Positions 31,376 through 43,100 of a stretch of DNA of 64,000 bases are shown one piece after another (position 1 is the first letter of the stretch; the number at the start of each line of letters is the position of its first letter). Below the pieces are notes generated by a model. The model was given only the letters and a program-made list of their open reading frames with translations, did not search any database and was not told where the DNA came from. The stretch comes from Eurosta solidaginis (Eukaryota; Arthropoda; Insecta; Diptera; Tephritidae), in the NCBI RefSeq assembly GCF_040869045.1, contig NC_090323.1:175730083-175794082 (forward strand), read 5' to 3'. The position numbers and the translations under genes are program-made.

Positions 31376-32265
31376 ACACAGAAATATTTTCAAAGTGAAT
31401 TAAAAAACTCAATAAATAACGGTTATTTTCGGAACGAAATAAAATATGCATAATTGAAAAAACTTGTTCCTTAAATTTTGAGAGTATGAATTATATATAT
31501 ATGCTTGTAACGCGAGTACCTTCCATTTTAGGCTCAACCTCACGGTGTCAAAACACACGGATTTAATTACATGATCAGTGGCCCAACTTTAAACTCTACG
31601 TTCCTTGATCAAACACTTCGTAGCCGAATCATTGGCAGCAAACTAGCTTGTAATCGAGAATACAATCACAAGGTCTTTTCCTTGGTAAGATACGGAGCCT
31701 ATCAAACCTCCTACCATTTCAAGGATAATGGAATCCGGTTGAAGCGCAACTGTATCTTGAGTTCCATTATCTTCGATTCGATAAAGAATTTGCCGCATCA
31801 GTTTTAACGCTTGGGAAACCGCCAGATGCATGATTCCATTTCATAATTTTATTAGAAGTATGAAGGAATGTAAACAATCTCTTTTGAGCATCAGGATATC
31901 GCGCATCACAATTAAGGGATGCGATTACAACCTTTCCGCCATATTGAATTGAAATTCTCGTTCACTGTAGGGTTGTAACCTATCTCTAGTCCCCAGCATC
32001 TAATCACATTTCAAAGGAAGATTGAGTACAAACCTACTCTTGCAATTGTCAATTGTTATTTACAAAAGATAGGCATCTGTTTTCGCCATTTACCCAGAAA
32101 AGTTTCATTAAATGCACACAGCACAATTTAGCGATGGCGTATCTCAACTTTTTCTTTGACCTTCCGCAGATGATTCTTTGAAAAATGTATGCTTAGACCA
32201 GAGTAGATAAAGAGGCTGTTTTACCCTTGTGGCAAGCCAAGGAAAAACTTTATTTCCAACTTTAC
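31376..32265. other. No gene; begins with a minisatellite relic
   Basis: The first 70 bp (31,376-31,445: aattaaaaaactcaataaat, ttttcggaacgaaataaaat) are one or two units of the ~50-bp minisatellite seen at 32,800. The rest shows no recognisable coding sequence. Confidence 0.4.
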
Positions 32266-32274
32266 AAGGAAGAA

Positions 32275-32410
32275 GACCGCATTACTCCGAAGAGAATACT
32301 TTATTGTCTATTCCGAAAGCCAAACAGAGCATATTACTCCGAAGAGAATGCTTTATTGCCTACGTCAGCAGAGAAGAGACTGCAAAGCTTCTTTAATATG
32401 CTTTATTGTC
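32275..32410. repeat. Short tandem duplication (~60 bp unit)
   Basis: The word attactccgaagagaatact followed by ttattgtc recurs as attactccgaagagaatgct plus ttattgcc, and a third partial unit ends ctttattgtcaacttcc. The biological meaning is unknown. Confidence 0.6.
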
Positions 32411-32499
32411 AACTTCCCCAAAAGTGAACTTCCCCGTATGTAACTAAGGAATAAACAAAACATGCGAGTTTAAATACCAGCGTACCGTGAATCCGGGGG

Positions 32500-32715
32500 G
32501 AATACCGGGGGCCAATCCCAACTGATACAACCATCAAGATTTGTCTACTCCCCACGGTACAGTTTTTATCGACCATGACAAGGTAGTGTCCGCATTGCTC
32601 CCTTTCGAGTTAGCCCCACTCAGGATTGGAGAGCCTGTTGGTATTTTGCTCGCCTTTTACAACCAGTATACCTACTGCGGGTATATTTCAAACCCCTTAC
32701 CCGCAGGGGGATCAC
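32500..32715 (+). repeat. R400 repeat, 3' end fragment
   Basis: The 3' portion (tattttgctcgccttttaca, catacctactgcgggtatat, cccttacccgcaggggg) matches the end of R400. The upstream 100 bp match only weakly. The frame 32,541-32,723 is not a gene. Confidence 0.55.
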
Positions 32716-32799
32716 CAGTATGAATGTAGGAGATTTCGAGTTCAAAACTTAGCTTCCGAAAAGCTACCTGATAAAGAAGTAAAAAACAGAAACATTCCC

Positions 32800-33067
32800 T
32801 GGTAATATCATGGATCGATAAAAATAAAAAAATAAAAACTCAGAAAGTAAGTTTTATTTCCCCAGCAAAATAAGGAACTCATAAAATAATTTTTATATTT
32901 AAAGTGAAAGCTCAAGAAATAACTATTAATTTCCAAGGGATATAAAAAACCCAATACACGCCCCTACTTTCCGAGTAAAATAAAAAAAAACTGATTAAAA
33001 AACTCTTAGTTTAAGAGCGAAATAAAAAACATAAAAAATAATTCTTGATTTTCTAGCGAATAAAAAA
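32800..33067. repeat. Degenerate ~50-bp AT-rich minisatellite
   Basis: Units resemble cgaaataaaaaactcaaaaa followed by taacttttattttccaag, with about five imperfect copies. Single relics occur at 31,376-31,445 and 38,330-38,425. The array abuts the 5' terminus of DINE D exactly, so the DINE inserted into or beside it. Confidence 0.55.
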
Positions 33068-36000
33068 ACAAGTAAGGAAGGCTAAGTTCGGGTTTAACCG
33101 AACATTACATACTCAGTTGAGAGCTATGGAGACAAAATAAGGGAAAATCACCATGTAGGAAAATGAACCTAGGGTAACCCTGGAATGTGTTGTTTGTACG
33201 ATATGGGTATCAAATAAAAGGTGTTAATGAATATTTTAAAAGGGCGTGGGCCTTAGTTCTATAGGTGGACGCCTTTTCGAGATATCGCCATAAAGGTGGA
33301 CCAGGGGTGACTCTAGAATTTGTTTGTACGATATGGGTATCAAACGAAAGGTGTTAATGAGTATTTTAAAAGGGAGCGGGCCTTAGTTCTATGGGTGGAC
33401 GCCTTTTCCAGATATCGCCATAAAGGTGGACCAGGGATGATTCTAAAATGCGTTTGTACGATATGGGTATCAAATGAAAGGTGTTAACGAGTATTTTAAA
33501 AGGGAGCGGTCCTTAGTTCTATGGGTGGACGCCTTTTCGGGATATCGTTATAAAGGTGGACCAGGGGTGACTCTAAAATGCGTTTGTACAATATGGGTGT
33601 CAAACGAAAGGTGTTAATGAGTGTTTTAAAAGGGAGTGGGCCTTAGTTTTATGGGTGGACGCTTTTTCGAGATATTGCCATAAAGGTGGACCAGGGGTGA
33701 CTCTAGAAATTGTTTGTACGATATGGGTATCAAATGAAAGGTGTTAACGAGTATTTTAAAAGGGAGCGGTCCTTAGTTCTATGGGTGGACGCCTTTTCGG
33801 GATATCGTTATAAAGGTGGACCAGGGGTGACTCTAAAATGCGTTTGTACAATATGGGTGTCAAACGAAAGGTGTTAATGAGTGTTTTAAAAGGGAGTGGG
33901 CCTTAGTTTTATGGGTGGACGCCTTTTCGAGATATTGCCATAAAGGTGGACCAGGGGTGACTCTAGAAATTGTTTGTACGATATGGGTATCAAACGAAAG
34001 GTGTTAATGAGTATTTTAAAAGGGAGCGGTCCTTAGTTCTATGGGTGGACGCCTTTTCCAGATATCGCCATAAAGGTGGACCAGGGATGACTCTAAAATG
34101 CGTTTGTACGATATGGGTATCAAATGAAAGGTGTTAATGAATATTTTAAAAGGGCGTGGGCCTTAGTTCTATAGGTGGACGCCTTTTCGAGATATCGCCA
34201 TAAAGGTGGACCAGGGGTGACTCTAGAATTTGTTTGTATGATATGGTTATCAAACGAAAGGTGTTAATGAGTATTTTAAAAGGGAGCGGGCCTTAGTTCT
34301 ATAGGCGGACGGATTTTCGAGATATCGCCATAAAGGTGGACCAGGGGTGACTCTAGAATTTGTTTGTACGATATGGGTATCAAATGAAAGGTGTTAATGA
34401 GTATTTTAAAAGGGAGTGGGCCTTAGTTCTATAGGTGGACGCCTTTTCGAGATATCGCCATAGAGGTGGACCAGGGATGACTCTAAAATGCGTTTACATA
34501 ATATGGGTATCAAACGAAAGGTGTTAATGAATATTTTAAAAGGGAGTGGGCCTTAGTTTTATAGGTGGACGCCTTTTCGAGATATCGCCAAAAAGGTGGA
34601 CCAGGGATGACTCTAGAATGCGTTTATACAATATGGGTATCAAACGAAAGGTGTTAATGAGTATTTTAAAAGGGAGTGAGCCTTAGTTCTATGGGTGGAC
34701 GCCTTTTCGAAATATCGATATAAAGGTGGACCAGGGGTGACTCTAGAATTTGTTTGTACGATATGGGTATCAAATGAAAGGTGTTAATGAGTATTTTCAA
34801 AGGGAGTGGGCCTTAGTTCTATAGGTGGCGCCTTTTCGAGATATCGCCATAGAGGTGGACCAGGGATGACTCTAGAATGCGTTTATACAATATGGGTATC
34901 AAACGAAAGGTGTTAATGAATATTTTAAAAGGGAGTGGGCCTTAGTTTTATAGGTGGACGCCTTTTCGAGATATCGCCAAAAAGGTGGACCAGGGATGAC
35001 TCTAGAATGCGTTTATACAATATGGGTATCAAACGAAAGGTGTTAATGAGTATTTTAAAAGGGAGTGGGCCTTAGTACTATAGGTGGACGCCTTTTCGAG
35101 ATATCGCCATAGAGGTGGACCAGGGATGACTCTAAAATGCGTTTAGATAATATGGGTATCAAACGAAAGGTGTTAGTGAGTATTTTAAAAGGGTGTGGGC
35201 CTTAATTTTATTGGTGGACGCCTTTTCGAGATATCGCCAAAAAGGTGGACCAGGGATGACTCTAGAATGCGTTTATACAATATGGGTATCAAACGAAAGG
35301 TGTTAATGAGTATTTTAAAAGGGAGTGGGCCTTAGTTCTATGGGTGGACGCCTTTTCGAAATATCGATATAAAGGTGGACCAGGGGTGACTCTAGAATTT
35401 GTTTGTACGATATGGGTATCAATGAAAGGTGTTAATGAGTATTTTAAAAGGGAGTGGGCCTTAGTTCTATAGGTGGCGCCTTTTCGAGATATCGCCATAG
35501 AGGTGGACCAGGGATGACTCTAAAATGCGTTTATACAATATGGGCATCAAACGAAAGGTGTTAATGAATATTTTAAAAGGGAGTGGGCCTTACTTCTATG
35601 GGTGGACGCCTTTTCGAGATATCGATATAAAGGTGGATCAAGGGTGACTCTAGAATGCGTTTATACAATATGGGTATCAATGAAAGGTGTTAATGAGTAT
35701 TTTAAAAGGGAGTGGGCCTTAGTTCTATAGATGGACGCCTTTTCGGGATATCGTTATAAAGGTGGACCAGGGTTGACTCTAGAATGCGTTTGTACATTAT
35801 GAGTATCAAACAAAAGGTGTTAATGAATATTTTAAAAGGGAGTGGGCCTTAGTTCTATAGGTGGCGCCTTTTCGAGATATCGCCATAGAGGTGGACCAGG
35901 GATGACTCTAAAATGCGTTTATACAATATGGGCATCAAACGAAAGGTGTTAATGAATATTTTAAAAGGGAGTGGGCCTTACTTCTATGGGTGGACGCCTT

Positions 36001-37813
36001 TTCGAGATATCGATATAAAGGTGGATCAAGGGTGACTCTAGAATGCGTTTATACAATATGGGTATCAATGAAAGGTGTTAATGAGTATTTTAAAAGGGAG
36101 TGGGCCTTAGTTCTATAGGTGGCGCCTTTTCGAGATATCGCCATAGAGGTGGACCAGGGATGACTCTAAAATGCGTTTATACAATATGGGCATCAAACGA
36201 AAGGTGTTAATGAATATTTTAAAAGGGAGTGGGCCTTACTTCTATGGGTGGACGCCTTTTCGAGATATCGATATAAGGGTGGATCAAGGGTGACTCTAAA
36301 ATGCGTTTATACAATATGGATATCAAACGAAAGGTGTTAATGAATATTTTAAAAGGGAGTGGGCCTTAGTTCTATGGGTGGACGCCTTTTCGAAATATCG
36401 ATATAAAGGTGGACCAGGGGTGACTCTATAATGTGTTTGTACAATATGGGTGTCAAATTAAAGGTATTAATAACAATTTTAAAAGGGAGTGGTGGTAGTT
36501 GTATATGTGAAAGCGTTTTCGAGATTTCGACTAAAATGTGGACCAGGGTGACCCAGAACATCATCTGTCGGGTACCGCTAATTTATTTATATATGTAATA
36601 CCACGAACAGTATTCCTGCCATGATTCCAAGGGCTCTCGATTTCGCCCTGCAGAACTTTTTCATTTTCTTCTACTTAATAATGGCATGTGTCACACCCAT
36701 TTTACAAAGTTTTTCTCTAACATTATATTTTGCGTCAATAAACCAATCCAATTACCATGTTTCATCTCTTTTTTCGTATTTGGTATAGAATTATGGCATT
36801 TTTTTTCATTTTTCGTAATTTTCGAGATCAAAAAAGTGGGCGTGGTCATAGTCGGATTTCGGCCATTTTTTATACCAATACAAAGTGTGTTCAGATAATT
36901 ATGTGAACTGAGTTTAGTAAAGATATATCGATTAACGGCCTAGCGGAAGGAGAGACGATCTACTGTGCATATAAGCTGGGCGTGGCTTCAACCGATTTTG
37001 CCCTTTTTCACAGAAAACAGTTATCGTCCTAGAATCTAAGCGCCTACCAAATTTCACAAGGATTGGTAAATATTTGTTCGACTTATGGCATTAAATGTAT
37101 CCTAGACAAATCAAATGAAAAAGGGCGGAGCCACACCCATTTTGAAATTTTCTTTTGTTTTTGTATTTTTTTGCACCATATCATTACTGGAGTTGAATGA
37201 TGACATAATTTACTTATATACTGTAAAGATATTAAATTTTTTGTAAAAATTTCACTTTAAAAAAATTTTTTTTTAAAGTGGGCGTGGTCGTTCTCCGATT
37301 TTGCTAATTTTTATAAAGCATACATATAGTAATACCTGTAATGTTCCTGCCAAATTTCATCATGATATCTTCAACGACTGCCAAATTACAGCTTGCAAAA
37401 CTTCTAAATTACCTTCTTTTAAAAGTGGGCGGTGCCACGCCCATTGTCCAAAATTTTACGTATTTTCTATTCTGCGTCATAAGTTCAACCCACCTACCAA
37501 GTCTTTGGTAATGAATTATCGCACTTTTTCGATTTTTCGAAATTTTCGATATCGGAAAAGTGGCGTGGTTATAGTCCAGTATCGTTCATTTTAAATAGCG
37601 ATCTGAGATGAGTGCCCAGATACCTCAAAATTTACTCATGTTATTGTGTTAACGGACGGACGGATGGACATGGCTCAATCAAATTTTTTTTCGATACTGA
37701 TGATTTTCATATATGGAAGTCTATATCTATCTCGATTCCTTTATACCTGTACAACCAACCGTTATCCAATCAAAGTTAATATACTCTGTGAGCTCTGCTC
37801 AACTGAGTATAAA
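33068..37813 (+). mobile_element. DINE-TR element D, complete, ~26 tandem units
   Basis: This is the largest copy (4.7 kb). It contains, in order: the 5' terminus ACAAGTAAGGAAGG; the stem GTTCGGGTTTAACCGAAC; TACTCAGTTGAGAGC; about 26 units of 129-130 bp (33,180-36,540); a transition ggaccagggtgacccagaac; then the 3' block with ataaaccaatccaattacca, six gggcgtgg/ccacgccc-type boxes, an ACGG tract (37,653-37,668), and the end gctctgctcaactgagtataaa. Higher-order structure is visible: a two-unit, 260-bp block at about 33,474 repeats at 33,734 with almost no change, and another two-unit block recurs at about 35,521, 35,909 and 36,168. The subterminal sequences at the two ends are inverted repeats of each other. 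It has no coding capacity. Confidence 0.9.
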
Positions 37814-40530
37814 CAGACTGGCATGAGAACTTCCCACATTTTCACTCAATAAGTACCAGGTGGTAGCACATTGGTCCAAGCACATTACTTCCTAGTAGTT
37901 CGCAACCAACCACATTCTTTCTCTGAAGATATTAAGTAGGAGTAGGAGGATGATCAACCTGCTCAGTTTCTGCCAGACCGTTAAAAAATTGTGCGGCCTA
38001 AATACCGAGTCGTCTTTTTTGCAGTCCTATACATCTGCAGTGAAAGTGAAAAATCAAGTCCTCTTATTCTGAGTCGTCTTCTTTGCAGTCCTAGACGTCG
38101 GCAGAGAAAGTTAAGAATCGAGTCTTCTTCAAATTTTTTTTAGCTTGAGAAGGAAACTAGTACCTTTCCTATTCAAAAATGGCCATAAGGACTTTGACAC
38201 CTCGCAATCATCGGAGTTTGTCCACAGCCGCTGCAATAAGTTTCATATTTTCGACATTCCTCACGAAATAATCCAGCAGTGGTCGTACGTAGTTTTCCGC
38301 CTCGCTTACGTTTTTTTCCGAACCCTTACTAGCCATCTTATCTTCAAATTAAATATCTCTGTACCCAGCGACCTTAAAAAAATTATTTTTTTCTCAGCAA
38401 AATAAAAACGCCAAAAAATAACTTATAACTGTTACAATAAATGCCGCATATACTTAACTCGAATCTTTAAATACTCAAATTTCCATTTACGCACCCTGTA
38501 TTTTATATCAAAGGCTGCTGGAATGCTGTCATATGAGCATAACCTCGCAGTAATTTTATCTTTTTAATTTTAGAAGTGAATGTAGTTTACTGGGCGTAGC
38601 TCTTTGAATTTGGTATTCATAACGCAGACTGAAGCACGTGTCATGAAAATGCATCAAAAATAGCAGCAGCAGCAGCAGCAGCGAGTATTAATAATGAAAT
38701 AGTAAACGCTTTTTTAAGCTTAAGCAAGTTTTTAGCTCTGGTGTTATATTTGAGTAGTTGTTGAAGTTATTACAAACTGAACAGTGCTTCACCTTAAATG
38801 AAAAAGGAAGCATTCATTATTCCAAATGTCTGGAAAATATTACCGACCATCTCTTCCGCAGCATGTTGGATGCGTCGTGATTGATAAGAGACCAACATGG
38901 CGGCTGATTTGTGTACCAAAACGATTCGCGCTAGGCTTAGTGAGATACCCCACAAGGCGGTATCCTGTTCCTGTCCTGAATGCTCTGAATTTGAGTAAAA
39001 GAAAGCACATTTCATATGCTCGACAGAAATTGGGATAAAGTAGGGGCTTACGCGAATGACGTAGTAATAAGTCGATGACTAGCGGCGTCACTGAGAAAAC
39101 TGAATGAATGGGAGAGACCTTAGAACTTAGTTTTAAAGTCTAAATAAATGAAATGCAATGTGCTGTTGTTTGACTGTTTTATCAAGAAAACGAAATACAA
39201 GAGTATTCTCAGGAAGCTGGAGCCTCGTCAATATCTTAGCATATCTCTAAATAGCACCGGTTACAGGGAAGCCGTATTATCCAATAGCCGCGGTATATGC
39301 GCTCTAGCGTCTGTAGTTGGAAGGCGATGAGTCGAACTATAAGCCAAAGTGACGAAATACTATATTCAGCCATTTATAAAATTAATAAATTAGTGAATAC
39401 ATTACTTGCGCGACTCAACGAGTATTGGGTTCGTACAATAATATGTGCAACATGTTTCCAGTGTACGGATACAAATTTTTGCACCTTAGCTAACATATCG
39501 AAACATTTAAGCTGTTGTGATCTTTCTTACCGATTGATATATTGCAGGAACTCGTCGGCTTATAGAGGTCAAAAAATGGCCACACGTAGAGTTTCTATAA
39601 GACGAACATTTGTAGGTAATACAAAAGTTTCTGCACAGAAATTAATAGCTTCTGCTTTTCAATCTTAACTACTACTGGCAAATCCTGCTTAAATGGTGGG
39701 CGAGGCTGTGGCGATTCCAAGTTTTCACGGAAGGAGGAAGGTGTACGACCTAGAAGGTTCAATGTGGATATCACAGCGTTGCCAAGATGAGCTATTACAT
39801 TAATTATCTTCAGCATTTAACTAACTTTTTTTCTCTAAGTATTGACTGTCATAAGCATCCGGACTATACTGTAGATCCCAATCAGTAAATGTCCAATTTT
39901 GAAAGGACTTCTTCAAACATTCGAAGACTTCAGACATTTTTTGTATCTTTTTGTTACATTGTCTCGTTGCTCTAAACCATGCGTAGGGTTTGAAGACTGT
40001 AGCCCATTGCGAGTTATCTTAATAGAAGTCTCTTTACCTCTGAAACGCGATTGCAATTACCAGTCTTCAGCTTAACGAAAGCTAAAATCCACGCGCTCCC
40101 TTACGGAAAGACTCAAGTTTATTGATCAATGCTCAAAGTTAACTTGATTCTTGCCCCGTCTAGCAGAACTTTTATAATAAAAAAAAAAAACTCTTGGTTT
40201 GATGGTATCTAAGGCAATGTTCAAAGTTTCAAGGGAAAGTGTTATCTTTTATGTTGCAATGTAACTTGGTGCTGTACCGAGGAGCTTGTATGTGGAAATT
40301 TCGAGGACACATAACTGCACCGGAATTGCTTAGAAATTGATTTCAAAACTTGCAAAAATGAAAAAATTTCTGAACAAACAAGAAGGTAACATAGTATGAG
40401 GGTAGTAAAGTTTCACTTGATTTCAAAATAGGGGCATAACGCTTCTTAAACTTTACTCTCTATGTATTAAGTATGTCTCTATTGGACACTAAGCCATGTA
40501 GTTCGAATGGAAAAAGATGTACCTAGCTTA
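37814..40530. other. No gene recognised; small tandem repeats
   Basis: A ~65-bp direct duplication (gagtcgtcttttttgcagtc at 38,009 and gagtcgtcttctttgcagtc at 38,073), a minisatellite relic at 38,330-38,425, and an (AGC)7-type run at 38,662-38,682 are visible. Open frames up to 123 codons (39,297-39,668) lack motifs I know. The segment at 38,800-39,100 has balanced codon-like composition on both strands and could be a decayed transposon. Confidence 0.35.
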
Positions 40531-40531
40531 A

Positions 40532-40920
40532 CGGCCCCCAGCGGGTCAGCAGGTTTAGAATATACCCGCGGCAGGTAAAATACAAAATTGATTCAAGGGG
40601 TTGCGTAGCTCAGGTGTAGCGCAACCCTTTCAAGGTCTTGCTAGTTCAAATTATAGCTTCTCCAACACAATTGTTAACCTCAACTACCCGTGGCGAATCC
40701 TGTTACCTTAACATCCGAAGCTGTGGCGACGACCAGTATCTCAAGGATTTAGGGCGTAGGGGGGCGGGATGGCCTTAAAAGTTTCATGTGGTCATACTAA
40801 ATCGTTTCCGATATGGTCGGACTGGTGCCCTAATGGTGCTTGTTGCCGGAACGTACCGTATCTGCATCCGGCAAAGGACCATCAACATCGATAACACTCC
40901 CCAAGGCCTTCGGGGAGTGT
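40532..40920 (-). repeat. R400 repeat, reversed, near full length
   Basis: Reverse orientation: the 3' end is at 40,532 (cccccagcgggtcagcaggt), followed by atacccgcggcaggt, aaggggttgcgtagctcagg, ctacccgtggcgaatcctgt and gtttccgatatggtcggact, up to the hairpin ctccccaaggccttcggggag at 40,899-40,919. Beyond the hairpin it carries gtaagtaagtaagtg instead of the GTTGTTGTTG seen in other copies, so its outer end was exchanged or trimmed. Confidence 0.75.
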
Positions 40921-40932
40921 AAGTAAGTAAGT

Positions 40933-42112
40933 GACGCCTAGTCCTTAAAAATACTGTTCTGAAACTAGTGAATTAGACCAAGGAACTATGCGATTATCTA
41001 CACATGCACAAATCATATAAGTTCAAGACCTTTGCGTTCAATGTAATTTTAATAAATTTACAATGAAATGACATTAGCGGCCATTTATTCCCAAAATACA
41101 CACGCGTGCATATTGGGGATGTCAATCTTTATGATTTTTGTGATACCGAATAACGTTGGTGTTTGTGAAGAGATATTTCATATTAGAACTAAAATTCGTA
41201 TAACTGTTTTAAGTGAGATACAGTAAACCTTATGAATTATTTGGTGTTACATAGTGGTGATTACGGTTATGAGCGACCTGTCTCTTAGCTTGCAAGGGCG
41301 GATTCCCTCTTCCTTTTCTTTTTTACGGCCGCTGAATTTACAAGACCGTGGTACTGTATTCGGGCTCAATAGCCCTCGATTTACTCATATATAGATTTGT
41401 CTATATTTTTTCCTTTTCAAAGGACGCTTCACTCCTCTTCTTATGGATATTTTACCAAAGCATTGGCGGTCGTCCACTCATATCGCTATTTCAAATCCCG
41501 GTTTTCCCGGGGCTTATAAAAAACCAAACCCAAAATGCATATTAGGTAAAAACACACGCACGCTCAGACACAAACGTTTACACACCAAAATATGAAATCT
41601 TGTTGTATGTGCAACAATAACGACAACACAATGACACCCACCAACAATCACATTCTATTATTGTACATTATCCACCAAACATTTTGTATGTCAGTCAAGT
41701 GAACACAAAAATATTATGCAGATTCAAGCGTTTTGTATAGAAATAGAAGTTAGACAGGCTGTACTTTGGCATTATCAATGAGTTGCAGCTATAAATCAGT
41801 GCGTTTTGCAGCACTTAAAACCCACCAGGGGGGTGTGGTAATCAGAAATTGATTTTCGCCTTCAATGTTACTGGGATTTAGACAATTACACTTTTGTGGC
41901 ACAAATGTGACATTATTTACACGGGCACAAACATACACATGCACATGAATGGGTATTAGTGATGTATAGAACTAGAGAGCTAAAGACCGAATATCGTTTT
42001 TTTTGTTATAGCTGCAGTTTGTGCCAAAATACAGAAACGATACGCATTAGTAACAACAGCTCACGGAGAGCTTCCAATAGCGAAATATCTGAAACAGCTT
42101 TCTAAGAATCAG
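40933..42112. other. No gene recognised
   Basis: AT-rich sequence with scattered acacaca-type words. No domain or structured repeat was recognised. Confidence 0.4.
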
Positions 42113-43100
42113 CTGTTGTTGTTATTGTAGCAGTGCTTCGCCCCATCCAATAGGTGCGACCAATCTGAAATAGTCATCAATATCGCCTAACAGCAGTCCT
42201 AGGAAACTTACCGTTTCAACAGATGTGGACCAGAGTGAGAGGAGCGTTAGGGCCATTGGCTCTACATTGCAATTAAAAATATGGTTGTTGTCATGTGGGG
42301 GCACATTGCAAGCTGGACATACATTATGTATTTTGGGGTTAATTCTGGATAGGTAAGCTCGAAGTTGAGCTAGAGTGACGCTCGTCTCCTTAGGTTGATT
42401 GCTTTCCTCTTCTGCGAGCTCAGGGTATTTATCTTTAAAGACAGGATTCGCCGCGCAATTCCCGGCATAGAGGTCTGACGTCTTTTTATGGATATCACTG
42501 CTGTGTTATCGGGTGCCGTGTTTTCTCATAATGCTTGCGAATATGAATTCTTAGGTCCCAGGGAGGCGGCCCCTTCAATCAGATATCTGTTGGGATGGCC
42601 AGGTTTCTGGGTATTTAACAGCAACTGTTTGTTTAGCATTTAATTTCTGTCCCTAATGGTGAGAACTCTCATCTCATTGCGTAGGTGATGTTCTAGGCAC
42701 ATGAGAATACAGCACGTTGCGGCTCTGAGAGCGGTATTTTGGCAGGCATGTTGTTTCTTCCAGTGAGTAACCTTTAAACTCGGCGACCATATCGGGGACG
42801 CATTGCATGCAAGCGGCCGGCCAATTGCTTTGTAAGTGGTAACTAGCGTCGCTTTATTTTTACCCCAAGTGCAACCGGCAAGAGATTTGAGCATATTTTT
42901 ACGGCTCTGGATTTTAGGTACAATTGCGGATGCACGATTACCAAAATGTAAATCCTTATTGAACGTCACACCCAGTATTTTTGGATGTGAGACAGTCAGT
43001 AATGTAATGCGATCGACGTGGATTTCCAATATGGTCGACATTTGTTTTTTGTATGTTGTAAATAAGGTCGCCGATGATTTGGTTGGCGGCCCCTCAATAG
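42113..43100 (-). pseudogene. LINE-C ORF2 fragment (RT thumb to 3' end)
   Basis: Minus strand. From about 43,090 the frame reads SSATLFTTYKKQMSTIL, HPKILGVTFNKDLHFG and SPIWSPSLKVTHWKKQHACQ, which matches the plus-strand copy at 56,830-57,230 and represents the region after the RT palm. It remains open to 42,640. Worn frames then reach the C-terminal part (MPPHDNNHIFNCNVEP, VAPIGWGEALLQ) and the reversed CAA tail (ttgttgttattgtagcagtg at 42,115). The N-terminal 43 codons of the open frame (43,206-43,090) do not match the other LINE-C copies. Confidence 0.75.

Noticed and set aside
33180..36540. Regular tandem units suggesting a CRISPR array
   Set aside because: The units are 130 bp and contiguous, without unique spacers, in a eukaryotic transposon.
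38662..38682. (AGC)n as part of a polyglutamine exon
   Set aside because: The surrounding frames are short and interrupted. It is a plain microsatellite.
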